Made by a program: the position numbers and the translations under genes
The notes under the pieces: generated by a model
What the model was told of the DNA's origin: nothing
Databases searched by the model: none
The model's input: the letters and a program-made list of their open reading frames with translations, nothing else
In this document: piece by piece, positions 28,642 to 36,940 of the stretch
How the letters are laid out: each line of letters starts with the position of its first letter
Position numbering within the stretch: the first letter of the stretch is position 1
Assembly (NCBI RefSeq): GCF_016908975.1
Contig: NZ_JAFBEX010000007.1
Span: forward strand, 124,001-188,000
Direction of reading: 5' to 3'
DNA from: Neobacillus cucumis
GTDB lineage: Bacteria > Bacillota > Bacilli > Bacillales > Cytobacillaceae
Length of the DNA stretch: 64,000 nucleotides

Positions 28642-29472
28642 TTGAAAAAAGGTTTAGTGACTTTCGTGCTGGCTTCTACCCTTATCGGGTTAACAGGTTG
28701 TAATACTACAACCAAAAACGATCTTAGAAATGACGTAAACAATGACCTCACAACACGTAATGTCCGAAATAATATGGACAACCGTTTAAATGTACAAAAT
28801 GTAAGGGACAACAATAACTTACGGGTTTCAAATCGTGCTGGAAGAAGTGTTGAAAAACTGAAAGAAGTAGACTTAGCGCATGTTATTATTCGCGACAATG
28901 ATGCATATGTGGCCGTTCGTTTACAAAATAACCGTAACCAAACCGGGACAACTGGTACAACGGGAACAACCAACATTACGGGAACAAATACTACAAGAAA
29001 CAATCTTGCTACAAATAATTACAATTCGACCTCTTATAATTCACTCGGAACAGCCAAACATGGGAATTATCCGAATAACACAGGGGTAACAGGGGTTGAC
29101 AATACAGGAACAGGTATTGGCAATAACGTTAATGCAGGACAAGGAGTTAACACGCGAGGCACAGTAGATATCCGTGGAACTGGCACCGGGTCTACTGTTG
29201 ACAATAGTGGATTTACTGGTACAAATAACGGGACAACGGGAACATATGACGGAACCACCCGTTCCAACTATCATCACGTCTCTTCAGCACTGGACAAGAA
29301 GATTCAAAAACAGGTCCATGTGGCTGAAAAGTCAATCAATCGTGTCTATATATCGTACGATCGAACTTTCTTCAATCAAATGACCAATTATTCAAACGAT
29401 CTATCTACCGGTCGGAATAAAAACGGCGTTTGGAACGATTTCACCAATTCAGTCAACAACATTTTTAGATAA
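28642..29472 (+). CDS. YhcN/YlaJ-family sporulation lipoprotein
   Basis: 276 residues from TTG 28642 (AAGGGAGTGAAGTT before it). The signal ends in the lipobox LTGC with Cys20. VEKLKEVDLAHVIIRDNDAYVAVRL and the C-terminal LDKKIQKQVHVAEKSINRVY are the YhcN/YlaJ domain of forespore and germination lipoproteins. Between them, roughly residues 98-215, is a Gly/Thr/Asn-rich low-complexity insert (TGTTGTTN repeats) that accounts for most of the extra length over B. subtilis YhcN. It is probably anchored in the inner spore membrane. Confidence 0.82.
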   Translation: MKKGLVTFVLASTLIGLTGCNTTTKNDLRNDVNNDLTTRNVRNNMDNRLNVQNVRDNNNLRVSNRAGRSVEKLKEVDLAHVIIRDNDAYVAVRLQNNRNQTGTTGTTGTTNITGTNTTRNNLATNNYNSTSYNSLGTAKHGNYPNNTGVTGVDNTGTGIGNNVNAGQGVNTRGTVDIRGTGTGSTVDNSGFTGTNNGTTGTYDGTTRSNYHHVSSALDKKIQKQVHVAEKSINRVYISYDRTFFNQMTNYSNDLSTGRNKNGVWNDFTNSVNNIFR

Positions 29473-29479
29473 TGGATTC

Positions 29480-29517
29480 AGAAGCATTGCCAGTTATGAG
29501 AGTGCAATGCTTCTTTC
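29480..29517. terminator. bidirectional terminator
   Basis: An 11-bp perfect stem (AGAAGCATTGC paired with GCAATGCTTCT), between convergent genes. Confidence 0.75.
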
Positions 29518-29531
29518 CTGCCAAGCCCCGT

Positions 29532-30536
29532 TTAATTTTTAATTAAATCATCTTTATCATCAGCTTGAGGAGGCTCTTCTAACCAGCCGTATTGAATCAT
29601 GATATTCGCACCGTCTTCTGCATATAGAGCGATTTCCGGTAATAGTGATGCATACTTTAAAGCCAAGTCTCTTCTTGGACTTGCTGCCATTGCCAAACCA
29701 TAGTTTCCAATACCCGCTGCAATCATCGCAGAGGTATGAAACATCAATAATTTATCTGAGAAAATCGGTGCTGTCGTATCGAAGACATTGGAATCCCAGC
29801 TCATTGGTGCAGGAAGATCGTTTCGAGTAAGATATTGACCAAATATCTCCAAATGTTTTTGGGCAATTTGTTTCCCTCTTAGCATGTATTGCTTTACGTC
29901 CTCGTTCTTAGCAATTTGACCAAAACCCATAATGAGAGCTTTCCCTATGCTATTCGTTTGGATATTTAAAAACAAGTGTGAGACCTCAATAGAGGTTAAG
30001 GCTCTTTTCTTTCCAAAAAATCCTGCTAAAAATTGTTGCTTCTCGACAAAGCTCACTTTATCCGGTATTGAGATAAATGGAGGTCGAATATATGTACCTT
30101 GTTGTAGCATCAATTGGCGTGTTAAGTCCTGCAATTTAACTGCCTCTTTTAAGATGGTTTTATGAAATGAGACGACATCTTCACGGGTACCTAACCCAAT
30201 GGCTCCACTGCTCGCTGCCATTGCAAGCATTGACATTTGTCTTAAATACATTACAACGAACGTATCTGAAAACAACTTGGGGGCATCTGGTACAACGTCT
30301 TTATCAGTAAATCCATTCGGTACAGGGAAATTTTCCTTTTTAAAAAAGTCCTCAAGAAATGCAATATTGTGTTTGGCAACGGATAAGGCTAATTCAACAA
30401 TTGGCCTGACTTCGGAATCTTTTGTTTTTTCAAGAAAGTGGGTGTTCACACAAATAGAAGCAGTATCATTAATATATTGTGCCCATAAACCCGACATTTC
30501 TGTAGCTGTTAGACCTATTTCTGACTGATTTTCCAA
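29532..30536 (-). CDS. DUF3231 protein 2
   Basis: 334 residues in the same two-half helical layout as 24971-25966: LTATEMSGLWAQYINDTASI, then LTSIEVSHLFLNIQTNSIGK, each half ending in a FSDTFVVMYLRQ/FSDKLLMFHTSA segment. TTG 30536 is preferred because GTGGGG lies 9 bp upstream and it aligns with the N-terminus of the paralogue; the longer frame to 30587 has no ribosome site. The C-terminus ends in acidic DDKDD. Function unknown. Confidence 0.83.
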   Translation of the reverse strand: MENQSEIGLTATEMSGLWAQYINDTASICVNTHFLEKTKDSEVRPIVELALSVAKHNIAFLEDFFKKENFPVPNGFTDKDVVPDAPKLFSDTFVVMYLRQMSMLAMAASSGAIGLGTREDVVSFHKTILKEAVKLQDLTRQLMLQQGTYIRPPFISIPDKVSFVEKQQFLAGFFGKKRALTSIEVSHLFLNIQTNSIGKALIMGFGQIAKNEDVKQYMLRGKQIAQKHLEIFGQYLTRNDLPAPMSWDSNVFDTTAPIFSDKLLMFHTSAMIAAGIGNYGLAMAASPRRDLALKYASLLPEIALYAEDGANIMIQYGWLEEPPQADDKDDLIKN

Positions 30537-30631
30537 TTTAAACAACCCCACAACTACATGTTTCACTCTCCAAGATAGTCTTTCCAATGAAAGGAAATCT
30601 TATGAATAATGCATGCCATGTCCAACCTATT

Positions 30632-30657
30632 CAAAAAGAGCAGACGATCATCTGCTC
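30632..30657 (-). terminator. terminator after the CoxG-like gene
   Basis: On the minus strand GAGCAGATGATCGTCTGCTC folds on itself and is followed by TTTTTG. Confidence 0.75.
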
Positions 30658-30659
30658 CC

Positions 30660-31127
30660 TCAACGGTTGCGTCTTTTTAATTCATAAATATGACGCTTGA
30701 TTTCTTTTTCAATTGTTTTGAAAAAACTTTCTAAACCCTTGTTAACACCGGAATCTAACATCCTCTTTCCTGCTAAACTCAGTGCCCCAGTAATTTGTCC
30801 ATTAGCCTTACAGGTTAACAGAGTGGACCCTTGGCTTTCTTTTAGCTTAAGGATCGCATTTCCGTTTAGTTGTCCCATACTGCCATTCCCATTAATAAAG
30901 AGCCGTAAGATGGTTGGTTCTTTTTCTTCATCCAATCGGATATCCATTGTAAATATGTCTTGCATTGGTCCAATGTGGATCTCGACTTCGGCTTTATAGA
31001 CACCTTTTGACAACTCGGTAAAGGACCTGCATCCGGGCAGTGCATTTTGCAGTATTTTTTCATTTTTGATAAATTTCCAGACCAAGTTTCTCGGCAAACC
31101 AAAGCGATATTCATATTCGATTTCCAC
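30660..31127 (-). CDS. SRPBCC-family protein, CoxG-like
   Basis: 155 residues. The START/Bet v1-like fold of CoxG proteins is suggested by the start EIEYEYRFGLPRNLVWKFI, ALPGCRSFTEL, GMxxF-type DIFTMDIRL and the glycine-rich CKANGQITGALSLAG. CoxG aids CO dehydrogenase at the membrane in some bacteria, but no cox genes adjoin, so a general lipid- or ligand-binding role is as likely. GTG 31127 follows GGAGGAGAAACA; the frame upstream to 31385 runs into an intergenic repeat and is not coding. Confidence 0.75.
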   Translation of the reverse strand: MEIEYEYRFGLPRNLVWKFIKNEKILQNALPGCRSFTELSKGVYKAEVEIHIGPMQDIFTMDIRLDEEKEPTILRLFINGNGSMGQLNGNAILKLKESQGSTLLTCKANGQITGALSLAGKRMLDSGVNKGLESFFKTIEKEIKRHIYELKRRNR

Positions 31128-31179
31128 TGTTTCTCCTCCCGTATCCAGCAGATGATTTATCTTATTCATCTCTGGGCGA

Positions 31180-31345
31180 AGAGGTGAAGTAATCTTTATT
31201 CCAGAACAAAAGCGCGCAATCGCCTTGAACAGCCCCGACAAGCATAAGACACTCAGGGAAAGAAGGCGTTCTTTGCCTTCATTCCCTGAGCGACTGTAGA
31301 CCATCGAGAGGCTAGGCGCTGGTGCTGGACAATTCTCGAAGTCAA
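31180..31345. repeat. Bacillus-type TGTCCAGC...GCGCCTAG intergenic repeat
   Basis: On the minus strand TTGTCCAGCACCAGCGCC, TAGCCTCTCG and a hairpin CTCAGGGAA...TTCCCTGAG resemble the widespread Bacillaceae intergenic repeat (TGTCCAGCTGCAGCGCCTAG type) as I remember it. It is GC-richer than its flanks and has no coding sense. Only one copy is in this window. Confidence 0.5.
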
Positions 31346-31420
31346 AATTTATACTTTTCAATCTTTTTAAAAAAAGCACACCCATTTGGAGGGCACTGCA
31401 AAAGTCGGAAAATATCTAAA

Positions 31421-31464
31421 AAAAGGGTGAGCACCTACCAATGGTAGTGTTTCACCCTTTTTCT
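31421..31464. terminator. terminator-like hairpin in the 31.1-31.6 kb gap
   Basis: AAAAAGGGTGA pairs with TTCACCCTTTTT and the inner ACCTACCA with TGGTAG(T)GT. A and T runs flank it on both strands. It sits in a 440-bp gap with no gene of its own, downstream of the FbpA-like gene. Confidence 0.65.
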
Positions 31465-31565
31465 GCGCCTCTAATATTGTGATTCAAAAATTAAATCTTG
31501 TGTATTGCAGTACCCTCATAATCGGAGCGGCTTCTCTATTTTCCTATGTTAATATAAGCTGAAAA

Positions 31566-31748
31566 TTACATATAAGTATGTTGAATCGACAAATCCGTTA
31601 AACCGATGTTTCCATATTCTCTTTCTAATTCGCTCAGGGTCATCTCATAAAGATGCTTATTTTTAATTTTAAACACCCCTGATTTAATTAGTTCATCAAT
31701 CAAAATTTGTCTTTGCTCCTGGACAGCTCCCTGAAGTAATTCGCTCAC
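31566..31748 (-). CDS. FbpA-like Fur-regulated basic protein
   Basis: 60 residues. LLQGAVQEQRQILIDELIKS, GVFKIKNKHLYEMTLSELE and REY resemble B. subtilis FbpA, a small protein that works with the RNA FsrA in the iron-sparing response. Unlike FbpA it has a short extra C-terminus (IQHTYM). GTG 31748 follows GGAGGTTTCTAG; the ATG at 31763 overlaps that site. No clear Fur box was found upstream, so its iron control is unproven. Confidence 0.68.
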   Translation of the reverse strand: MSELLQGAVQEQRQILIDELIKSGVFKIKNKHLYEMTLSELEREYGNIGLTDLSIQHTYM

Positions 31749-31879
31749 CCTAGAAACCTCCATTCATAGACTTTTATTTTCTGCCTTCAGGTACTATTAT
31801 AAATAGTCCTATTTTAGAATATTGTCGAAAAGAAACTTAACCAATAATTTTATCTGATTTTAATGAACGTTACAATTTT

Positions 31880-31897
31880 ACAATATGTACATATTGT
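31880..31897. promoter_or_regulatory. 18-bp perfect palindrome upstream of the MBL gene
   Basis: ACAATATGTACATATTGT is perfectly self-complementary. It lies about 100 bp before the metallo-hydrolase start, just ahead of a TTATATTGG -10-like sequence. A candidate operator for a dimeric repressor. Confidence 0.45.
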
Positions 31898-31999
31898 TTT
31901 TTTAAAATTATGTTATATTGGTTAAATTTTGATGGTTATCAAAATAATTGTTATACTCATTTTATAATTAGACTTCCCGAAAGACCAAGGTGAATATTC

Positions 32000-32908
32000 A
32001 TGAAACGTTTTGCAAATTTAGATGGTGTGGAAAATAATAAAACATTTAAAGACATGCGAAAATGGCAAAAGGAAAGAAAATCAAAGGTAAAAGATTTATC
32101 CGTCAACATTGAACAAGCACCACTGAAAAGGATAAAAGAACTGAATGAAAACAGGAGCCAGACATCCTATACCTGGATTGGCCATTCAACCTTTTTGATC
32201 CAATTAAACGGCGTTAATATCATAACCGACCCCGTTTGGGCCAAGCGGATGGGTTTTCAGAAAAGACTAACAGAGCCGGGCATCGCCATTGCCGACTTGC
32301 CAGAGATTGATATGGTCGTGATTTCACATGGTCACTATGACCATTTAGATTTTCCGACATTAAAGAAATTAAAAGGCACCCCACATTATTTTGTTCCGGC
32401 TGGCTTAAAGTCACTTTTTATAAAAAAGGGCTATCAAAAGGTATCAGAACTAAACTGGTGGGAAACGACTGATTATAACGGTATTACCCTTCATTTCGTC
32501 CCAGCTCAGCACTGGACAAGGAGAACATTAAATGATATGAATACATCTCATTGGGGAGGGTGGATTTTTCAAACAAAACAAGAAACCCTATATTTTGTAG
32601 GGGATACCGGCTATTTTAACGGCTTTAAACAAATTGCCGAACGCTTTGAAATTGATACGGTCTTTATGCCAATTGGAGCATATGAACCAGAGTGGTTTAT
32701 GGCGGTTTCTCATATTTCACCTGAGGATAGTGTCAAAGCTTTCCTAGAGTTAAAAGCAAACACGTTCGTTCCCATGCATTATGGTGCCTATCGGTTAGCC
32801 GATGATACGGGACCGGAAGCGTTAGAACGTTTATACCGTACCTGGGAAAAAGAACAGCTTCCCAAGGACCAATTGAAAATTCTTTTACTTGGTGAGACGG
32901 TTATGTAA
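32000..32908 (+). CDS. metallo-beta-lactamase-fold hydrolase, NAPE-PLD/UlaG-like
   Basis: 302 residues. Metal ligands are visible in SHGHYDHLD, PAQHWTRR, FVGDTGY and PMHYGAY. The pattern W(I)GHSTFLIQ...DPVWA followed by a helical extension is that of the NAPE-phospholipase D and UlaG group of phosphodiesterases. The first 60 residues are charged and helical. AAGGTGAATATTC precedes the ATG. A soluble enzyme; the substrate is not known. Confidence 0.85.
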   Translation: MKRFANLDGVENNKTFKDMRKWQKERKSKVKDLSVNIEQAPLKRIKELNENRSQTSYTWIGHSTFLIQLNGVNIITDPVWAKRMGFQKRLTEPGIAIADLPEIDMVVISHGHYDHLDFPTLKKLKGTPHYFVPAGLKSLFIKKGYQKVSELNWWETTDYNGITLHFVPAQHWTRRTLNDMNTSHWGGWIFQTKQETLYFVGDTGYFNGFKQIAERFEIDTVFMPIGAYEPEWFMAVSHISPEDSVKAFLELKANTFVPMHYGAYRLADDTGPEALERLYRTWEKEQLPKDQLKILLLGETVM

Positions 32909-32989
32909 AATGATACTGGATTGGAAATCAACTCCTACATATTTCAGTTATCTTTTTTGTTATAATGGAATATTAAGGAGTGAATTCAG

Positions 32990-33808
32990 ATGAAAATTTT
33001 TAAAACCTTGCTATGCTTGGTGTTACTTATTGGAATTGGTACTTCGGTCTGGATTTATTATCCACACTATCAACTTTACCAAATGAAAAAACACACCGTA
33101 AAAGCAAGTCAAACAGACCAAAAGATCTCTTATCTTAACTATTTTAAAAACATAAAAGCTGATACCTTACATCATTTAGCCATTGGCGATTCTGTTATTC
33201 GCGGTGTCGGTGCCGACCAAACTGATAACATGGTCACGCAATTTTCTAACAAACTTGGGGAACAAGCCCATAAAAAAATAGTGTTTGACAACCAAGGTGT
33301 CAACGGGATAACGAGCAGTGAATTAAACCAACTGGTTCAATCGGGGAAATTCGATCACTCGATCAAGCAGGCGGATATCATCACAATCAACGTTGGTGGA
33401 AATGATATTATTCATGCTGCCAAGGGAGTTGATCTCCAATCAGTATTTCAAACCTATGATCAGCTGCAGACTACTTTTACTAAAAATTTAACGGAAATTA
33501 CGTCAAGAGTAACCAAACTAAATCCTAATGCCACAATCGTTTTATTAGAACTCTATAATCCGTTATCTCCCAAAAACCAAATGTATTCTTTAGCGGATCA
33601 ATTACTTCCAAAATGGAATGTTCATATTTATGAAGTCGCCGATCAACTTCCATCTTCGATTGTGGTTGAAACGTCAAAAGTGATTAATGAAAATCATCTA
33701 CAAAATTTATCGTCTGATGGTGTTCATCCAAACCTATCAGGTTATACAGCGATTTCCGAGCAAATGATTTATCAATTTAAGCATCAATATCGTAAAATAT
33801 CAGCATAA
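32990..33808 (+). CDS. membrane-anchored SGNH/GDSL hydrolase
   Basis: 272 residues. An N-terminal hydrophobic segment (residues 6-24) looks like a signal anchor. Catalytic blocks follow: LAIGDSVIRGVGAD (serine), NVGGNDII (oxyanion) and SDGVHPNLSGY (Asp-His). This is a typical secreted lipase/acylhydrolase-like esterase, similar to B. subtilis YpmR-type proteins. GGAGTGAATTCAG precedes the ATG. It lies 80 bp after the MBL gene and may share its promoter. Confidence 0.87.
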   Translation: MKIFKTLLCLVLLIGIGTSVWIYYPHYQLYQMKKHTVKASQTDQKISYLNYFKNIKADTLHHLAIGDSVIRGVGADQTDNMVTQFSNKLGEQAHKKIVFDNQGVNGITSSELNQLVQSGKFDHSIKQADIITINVGGNDIIHAAKGVDLQSVFQTYDQLQTTFTKNLTEITSRVTKLNPNATIVLLELYNPLSPKNQMYSLADQLLPKWNVHIYEVADQLPSSIVVETSKVINENHLQNLSSDGVHPNLSGYTAISEQMIYQFKHQYRKISA

Positions 33809-33840
33809 AAAAACGAAGGATCGGCTCCTTCGTTTTTTTT
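33806..33840. terminator. terminator after the SGNH hydrolase gene
   Basis: AACGAAGGA pairs with TCCTTCGTT, followed by TTTTTTT, with an A-run before it. Confidence 0.85.
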
Positions 33841-33860
33841 TGATGCGAACGGTTTCAAGG

Positions 33861-34424
33861 TCAAATAAAGTTTTTATTTATTCTTTTAATCCGGATTTCA
33901 CTCCGAGTACGTCGTCTTTTCAATCGATTTATCCGTTCTTTTTCATAAAAATAATGAACAATAAAGTAAGATATTACGCCAAGGATAATGCCAAAAATGG
34001 TCATCCCGATTAAAGCATGAACCCCACCATGAATCAAACTGACTAGGCTATGAAAATCTCCGTGCAGCAGTCGATTGAAAGAAAAGGAACCGTTATCCCC
34101 CAGTTTTACCTTCATCGGTAAGATCAATTTCCCTAATTTTCTGGCAAAAGGCAGTAAAAGCACAGGCAATAAAGTAAGTTTTCCAATCACATTTCCAATA
34201 ATCGAAGCTGGTAAAGATCCTTTAGCCAAGCGGACGATTGGTACAAATAAGATATATATAAGTGAGGCAGATGAAATCACTAACATTTCTAGCCCAAATC
34301 CAATCGCAAATCCTAATGAAACCTTTTTAGCCCCTCCCGGTGAACGGAGAAGTTTTAAAAAGTTTAACTTAAAAGCACGTCCTAAACGCTGGAAGAAATT
34401 GTACTTATTTTGTTTTATGCTCAT
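33861..34424 (-). CDS. DUF2062 membrane protein
   Basis: 187 residues. FLKLLRSPGGAKKVSLGFAIG is the DUF2062 signature, followed by about four membrane segments, the last at residues 140-160, and a strongly basic tail (RLKRRRTRSEIRIKRINKN). Function unknown. GGGAGGTTAACTT precedes the ATG. Single gene. Confidence 0.85.
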   Translation of the reverse strand: MSIKQNKYNFFQRLGRAFKLNFLKLLRSPGGAKKVSLGFAIGFGLEMLVISSASLIYILFVPIVRLAKGSLPASIIGNVIGKLTLLPVLLLPFARKLGKLILPMKVKLGDNGSFSFNRLLHGDFHSLVSLIHGGVHALIGMTIFGIILGVISYFIVHYFYEKERINRLKRRRTRSEIRIKRINKNFI

Positions 34425-34663
34425 AAGTTAACCTCCCTACCCAATACAACAAATATTATAGTTTAATTATATTCCAAAATTCACAAATAAACCATAAGTA
34501 CTACATAGGTTATTGCTGGTTTTTCATTAAATTTTCCTTAAAATATTATTTGAGTACAAGATTAAGGTGAAAAATTACCTAGTCCTTCACAAATTGAGGA
34601 TTTTCCACTTAAATAAAGTGATAATATTATAGTATGCAACAACCAACAAAGGAGTTACCACAA

Positions 34664-35650
34664 ATGTTTAAAGCCCTCATTGTTAATAAGCAAGAAGAAC
34701 AATTTTCTGTAGAAGTGCAAAATTTATCACTGACCGACCTGCCTGAAGGTGAAGTATTAATTAGAGTCCATTATTCTAGTGTCAATTATAAAGATAGTTT
34801 GGCAAGTATTCCGAATGGCAATATTGTCACGCGCTATCCATTCGTTCCAGGAATCGATTTAGCTGGTACAGTCGTTTCATCAAGTGACTCCCGTTTCCAA
34901 GAAGGGGATGAGGTCATTGCCACTAGTTATGAAATTGGGGTTTCCCATTTCGGCGGATATAGTGAGTATACCCGTATTCCTGCCAAATGGATCGTTCCTC
35001 TTCCATCTGGTCTAACTCTCAAAGAAGCCATGGTCATTGGCACTGCAGGTCTTACTGCTGCATTATCGGTCCAACGCTTAATAGAAAATAATGTTTCACC
35101 TGACAAAGGTAAGGTTCTCGTTACAGGAGCAACTGGTGGAGTAGGCAGTTTTGCCGTATCTATTCTCGCAAAACTTGGCTACGAGGTGGAAGCAAGTACG
35201 GGAAAAGAAAGCGAACAAGATTATTTAAAAAAACTTGGAGCAATAAACGTCATTTCCCGTGATGAGGTTTATGATGGAAAAATTAGAGCTCTAGGTAAAC
35301 AAAAATGGTTTGCGGCTGTCGATCCCGTTGGTGGTGAGCCTCTTGCTTCCTTACTTAGTCAAATCGAATACGGCGGTTCTGTCTCAGCAAGCGGGTTAAC
35401 GGCTGGGACGAAGCTCCCAACAACCGTGTTCCCATTTATTCTTAGGGGTGTCAATTTATTGGGAATTGACTCGGTTTATTGTCCAATGGAGGTACGATTA
35501 AAAATTTGGGATCGTCTCGCTTCAGATTTTAAACCAGCAAACCTAGTTGAGCTTATTCAGGAGGAAGTGACACTTGAGCAGCTTCCTGAGGTACTTCCTA
35601 CTCTCTTAAAGGGTCAGGCACGAGGTAGAATGATTGTAAATTTAATTTAG
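34664..35650 (+). CDS. yhfP: quinone oxidoreductase/acrylyl-CoA reductase-like YhfP
   Basis: 328 residues of the zinc-free medium-chain dehydrogenase family, closely like B. subtilis YhfP. VNYKDSLA, PFVPGIDLAGTVVSS, GDEVIATSYEIGVSHFGGYSEY, the NADPH-binding VTGATGGVGSFAVSILAK and ILRGVNLLGIDSVYCPM are visible. These enzymes reduce quinones or acrylyl-CoA with NADPH. ATG 34664 follows AAAGGAGTTACCACAA. Single gene with a terminator after the 35.7-kb repeat. Confidence 0.88.
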   Translation: MFKALIVNKQEEQFSVEVQNLSLTDLPEGEVLIRVHYSSVNYKDSLASIPNGNIVTRYPFVPGIDLAGTVVSSSDSRFQEGDEVIATSYEIGVSHFGGYSEYTRIPAKWIVPLPSGLTLKEAMVIGTAGLTAALSVQRLIENNVSPDKGKVLVTGATGGVGSFAVSILAKLGYEVEASTGKESEQDYLKKLGAINVISRDEVYDGKIRALGKQKWFAAVDPVGGEPLASLLSQIEYGGSVSASGLTAGTKLPTTVFPFILRGVNLLGIDSVYCPMEVRLKIWDRLASDFKPANLVELIQEEVTLEQLPEVLPTLLKGQARGRMIVNLI

Positions 35651-35660
35651 ACTTTGGTTT

Positions 35661-35732
35661 TCGCTGATAAAATGGAAAAATCGCCGGAATGTGTCTCGAA
35701 ATCGCTGATAAGTTCATCAATATCGCTGATAA
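35661..35732. repeat. TCGCTGATAA direct repeats
   Basis: Three copies of TCGCTGATAA at 35661, 35702 and 35723, with degenerate TCGCCGG/ACCGCCGATA variants between and after. Such short intergenic repeats are known from many Bacillus genomes; no role is established. Confidence 0.65.
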
Positions 35733-35777
35733 GACCCAAAAAACCGCCGATATAGTGAATTTTCAACACCGAAACCT

Positions 35778-35818
35778 AAAGAAAGACTGCTCTTATTCGC
35801 AAAGGAGCAGCTTTCTTT
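35778..35818. terminator. bidirectional terminator
   Basis: AAAGAAAGACTGCTC pairs with GAGCAGCTTTCTTT with one bulge. Between the convergent yhfP and esterase genes. Confidence 0.75.
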
Positions 35819-35824
35819 CATGAT

Positions 35825-36646
35825 TCAACGATACTTGGGCAGAATATGATTTTCAATGGGTAGATGTTGCTCCTCTATCCCCTCAATCACCAATTTTGCG
35901 ATTTGCGTAGCACCATATTCCTGAAAATGAGTAGGATCCTCTACTCCTTGAGGATAATTTGGATATTCACCAGCTTTCAGCCATAAAAATAATTTTTTGG
36001 TTTTTACAGCTCCTAGCTGTTGGTATAATGTTTTACTTTTGGACGCTAAATCGATCACTGGGACATTCTCCTCTTTAGCAAGTGCCTTCATGGCGGCTGG
36101 ATAACGGCCATGGGTATCCAATGCCCTGCCACTACTTGAAAAACTCATCCGTTGAACGGGTGTGATTAGAACCGGAATGGCTCCTTTTTTCCTCGCTCCG
36201 ACAATATACTGTTTTAAATAGCTTTTATAGGTTGTGTCTGGATTTGTGTAGAGGTTTGGATAGTTCACTTTTTCATCATTGTGACCAAACTGGATGAACA
36301 GATAATCTCCTTTTTGGATGCTGTTTAAAATCGAATTCAATCTGCCTTCTTGAATGAAACTCTTCGAACTTCTCCGCCGTTTAGCAAAATTCCGGATTGT
36401 TACTTCTTTGTCCAGCATGGTCGGAAGAACCTGCCCCCAGCCGGAACGTGGAAATAATGAATTAGGATAATTGGAGACCGTTGAATCACCTGCGAGATAG
36501 ATGGTGACAGGCTTTGATGGGGCTTCCTCTGCCATCACCAGCTTTGGTTTCGTTTCTAGTCGATTCATATTTGTATATACTACAAACCCCGCTAGGATAA
36601 CCATCAAAGAGATGAATGCGAGTTTAATTTTTAACCTTTTTTTCAA
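35825..36646 (-). CDS. secreted rhamnogalacturonan acetylesterase-like SGNH hydrolase
   Basis: 273 residues. A signal anchor (AFISLMVILAGFVVY, residues 10-24) precedes the catalytic domain: YLAGDSTVSNYP (serine), IQFGHNDEK (oxyanion) and EDPTHFQEYGA (Asp-His). This order and the GDSTVS motif match rhamnogalacturonan acetylesterases such as B. subtilis YesY/RhgT. Removal of acetyl groups from plant or own polysaccharides outside the cell is likely. No pectin genes are nearby. Confidence 0.82.
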   Translation of the reverse strand: MKKRLKIKLAFISLMVILAGFVVYTNMNRLETKPKLVMAEEAPSKPVTIYLAGDSTVSNYPNSLFPRSGWGQVLPTMLDKEVTIRNFAKRRRSSKSFIQEGRLNSILNSIQKGDYLFIQFGHNDEKVNYPNLYTNPDTTYKSYLKQYIVGARKKGAIPVLITPVQRMSFSSSGRALDTHGRYPAAMKALAKEENVPVIDLASKSKTLYQQLGAVKTKKLFLWLKAGEYPNYPQGVEDPTHFQEYGATQIAKLVIEGIEEQHLPIENHILPKYR

Positions 36647-36755
36647 ACTTTGTTCCCCCTATTAAAAAAACAACTCATTTAAGCTTATTGTTCCTGTTAC
36701 ATACCCAATCAATCCATTTTCACACCTTTTAGAGATGATGTACAGTATTTTTTTT

Positions 36756-36895
36756 AAGCTAAGGCTCTGTTAAATTTGGGGTTGATTTCCGCGAGCGTGC
36801 CGGGGAGCCTCCTACTCCCGCAGGAGTCGAGCGCCTTCCGCTCCAATCAACAGGGTACAAAAAAACAACAATTTCGTTTAACAGAGCCTAAGCTA
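36756..36895. repeat. intergenic inverted-repeat element, copy B, with flanking AAGCTA
   Basis: A short copy (36762-36889) with ends AGGCTCTGTTAAA and TTTAACAGAGCCT, inner GTTGATTTCCGC and CCGCTCCAATCAAC, and a shortened core (CTCCTACTCCCGCAGGAGTC). AAGCTA flanks it on both sides (36756-36761 and 36890-36895), like a target duplication left by insertion. Confidence 0.85.
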
Positions 36896-36899
36896 CAAC

Positions 36900-36935
36900 A
36901 AAAAGAGAGACAGATTGCCTGCCTCTCTTTTTGTT
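36900..36935 (-). terminator. terminator after cysI
   Basis: AAAAAGAGAG pairs with CTCTCTTTTT with further pairing of ACAG and CTG inside; T-run on the minus strand. Confidence 0.7.
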
Positions 36936-36940
36936 CCTTT

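Noticed and set aside
31128..31385. An 86-residue N-terminal extension of the CoxG-like protein
   Set aside because: It runs through an intergenic repeat, and GTG 31127 has a strong ribosome site.
31749..31999. A Fur box for the FbpA-like gene
   Set aside because: No GATAATGAT-type repeat of adequate match was seen; the AT-rich stretches are not enough.
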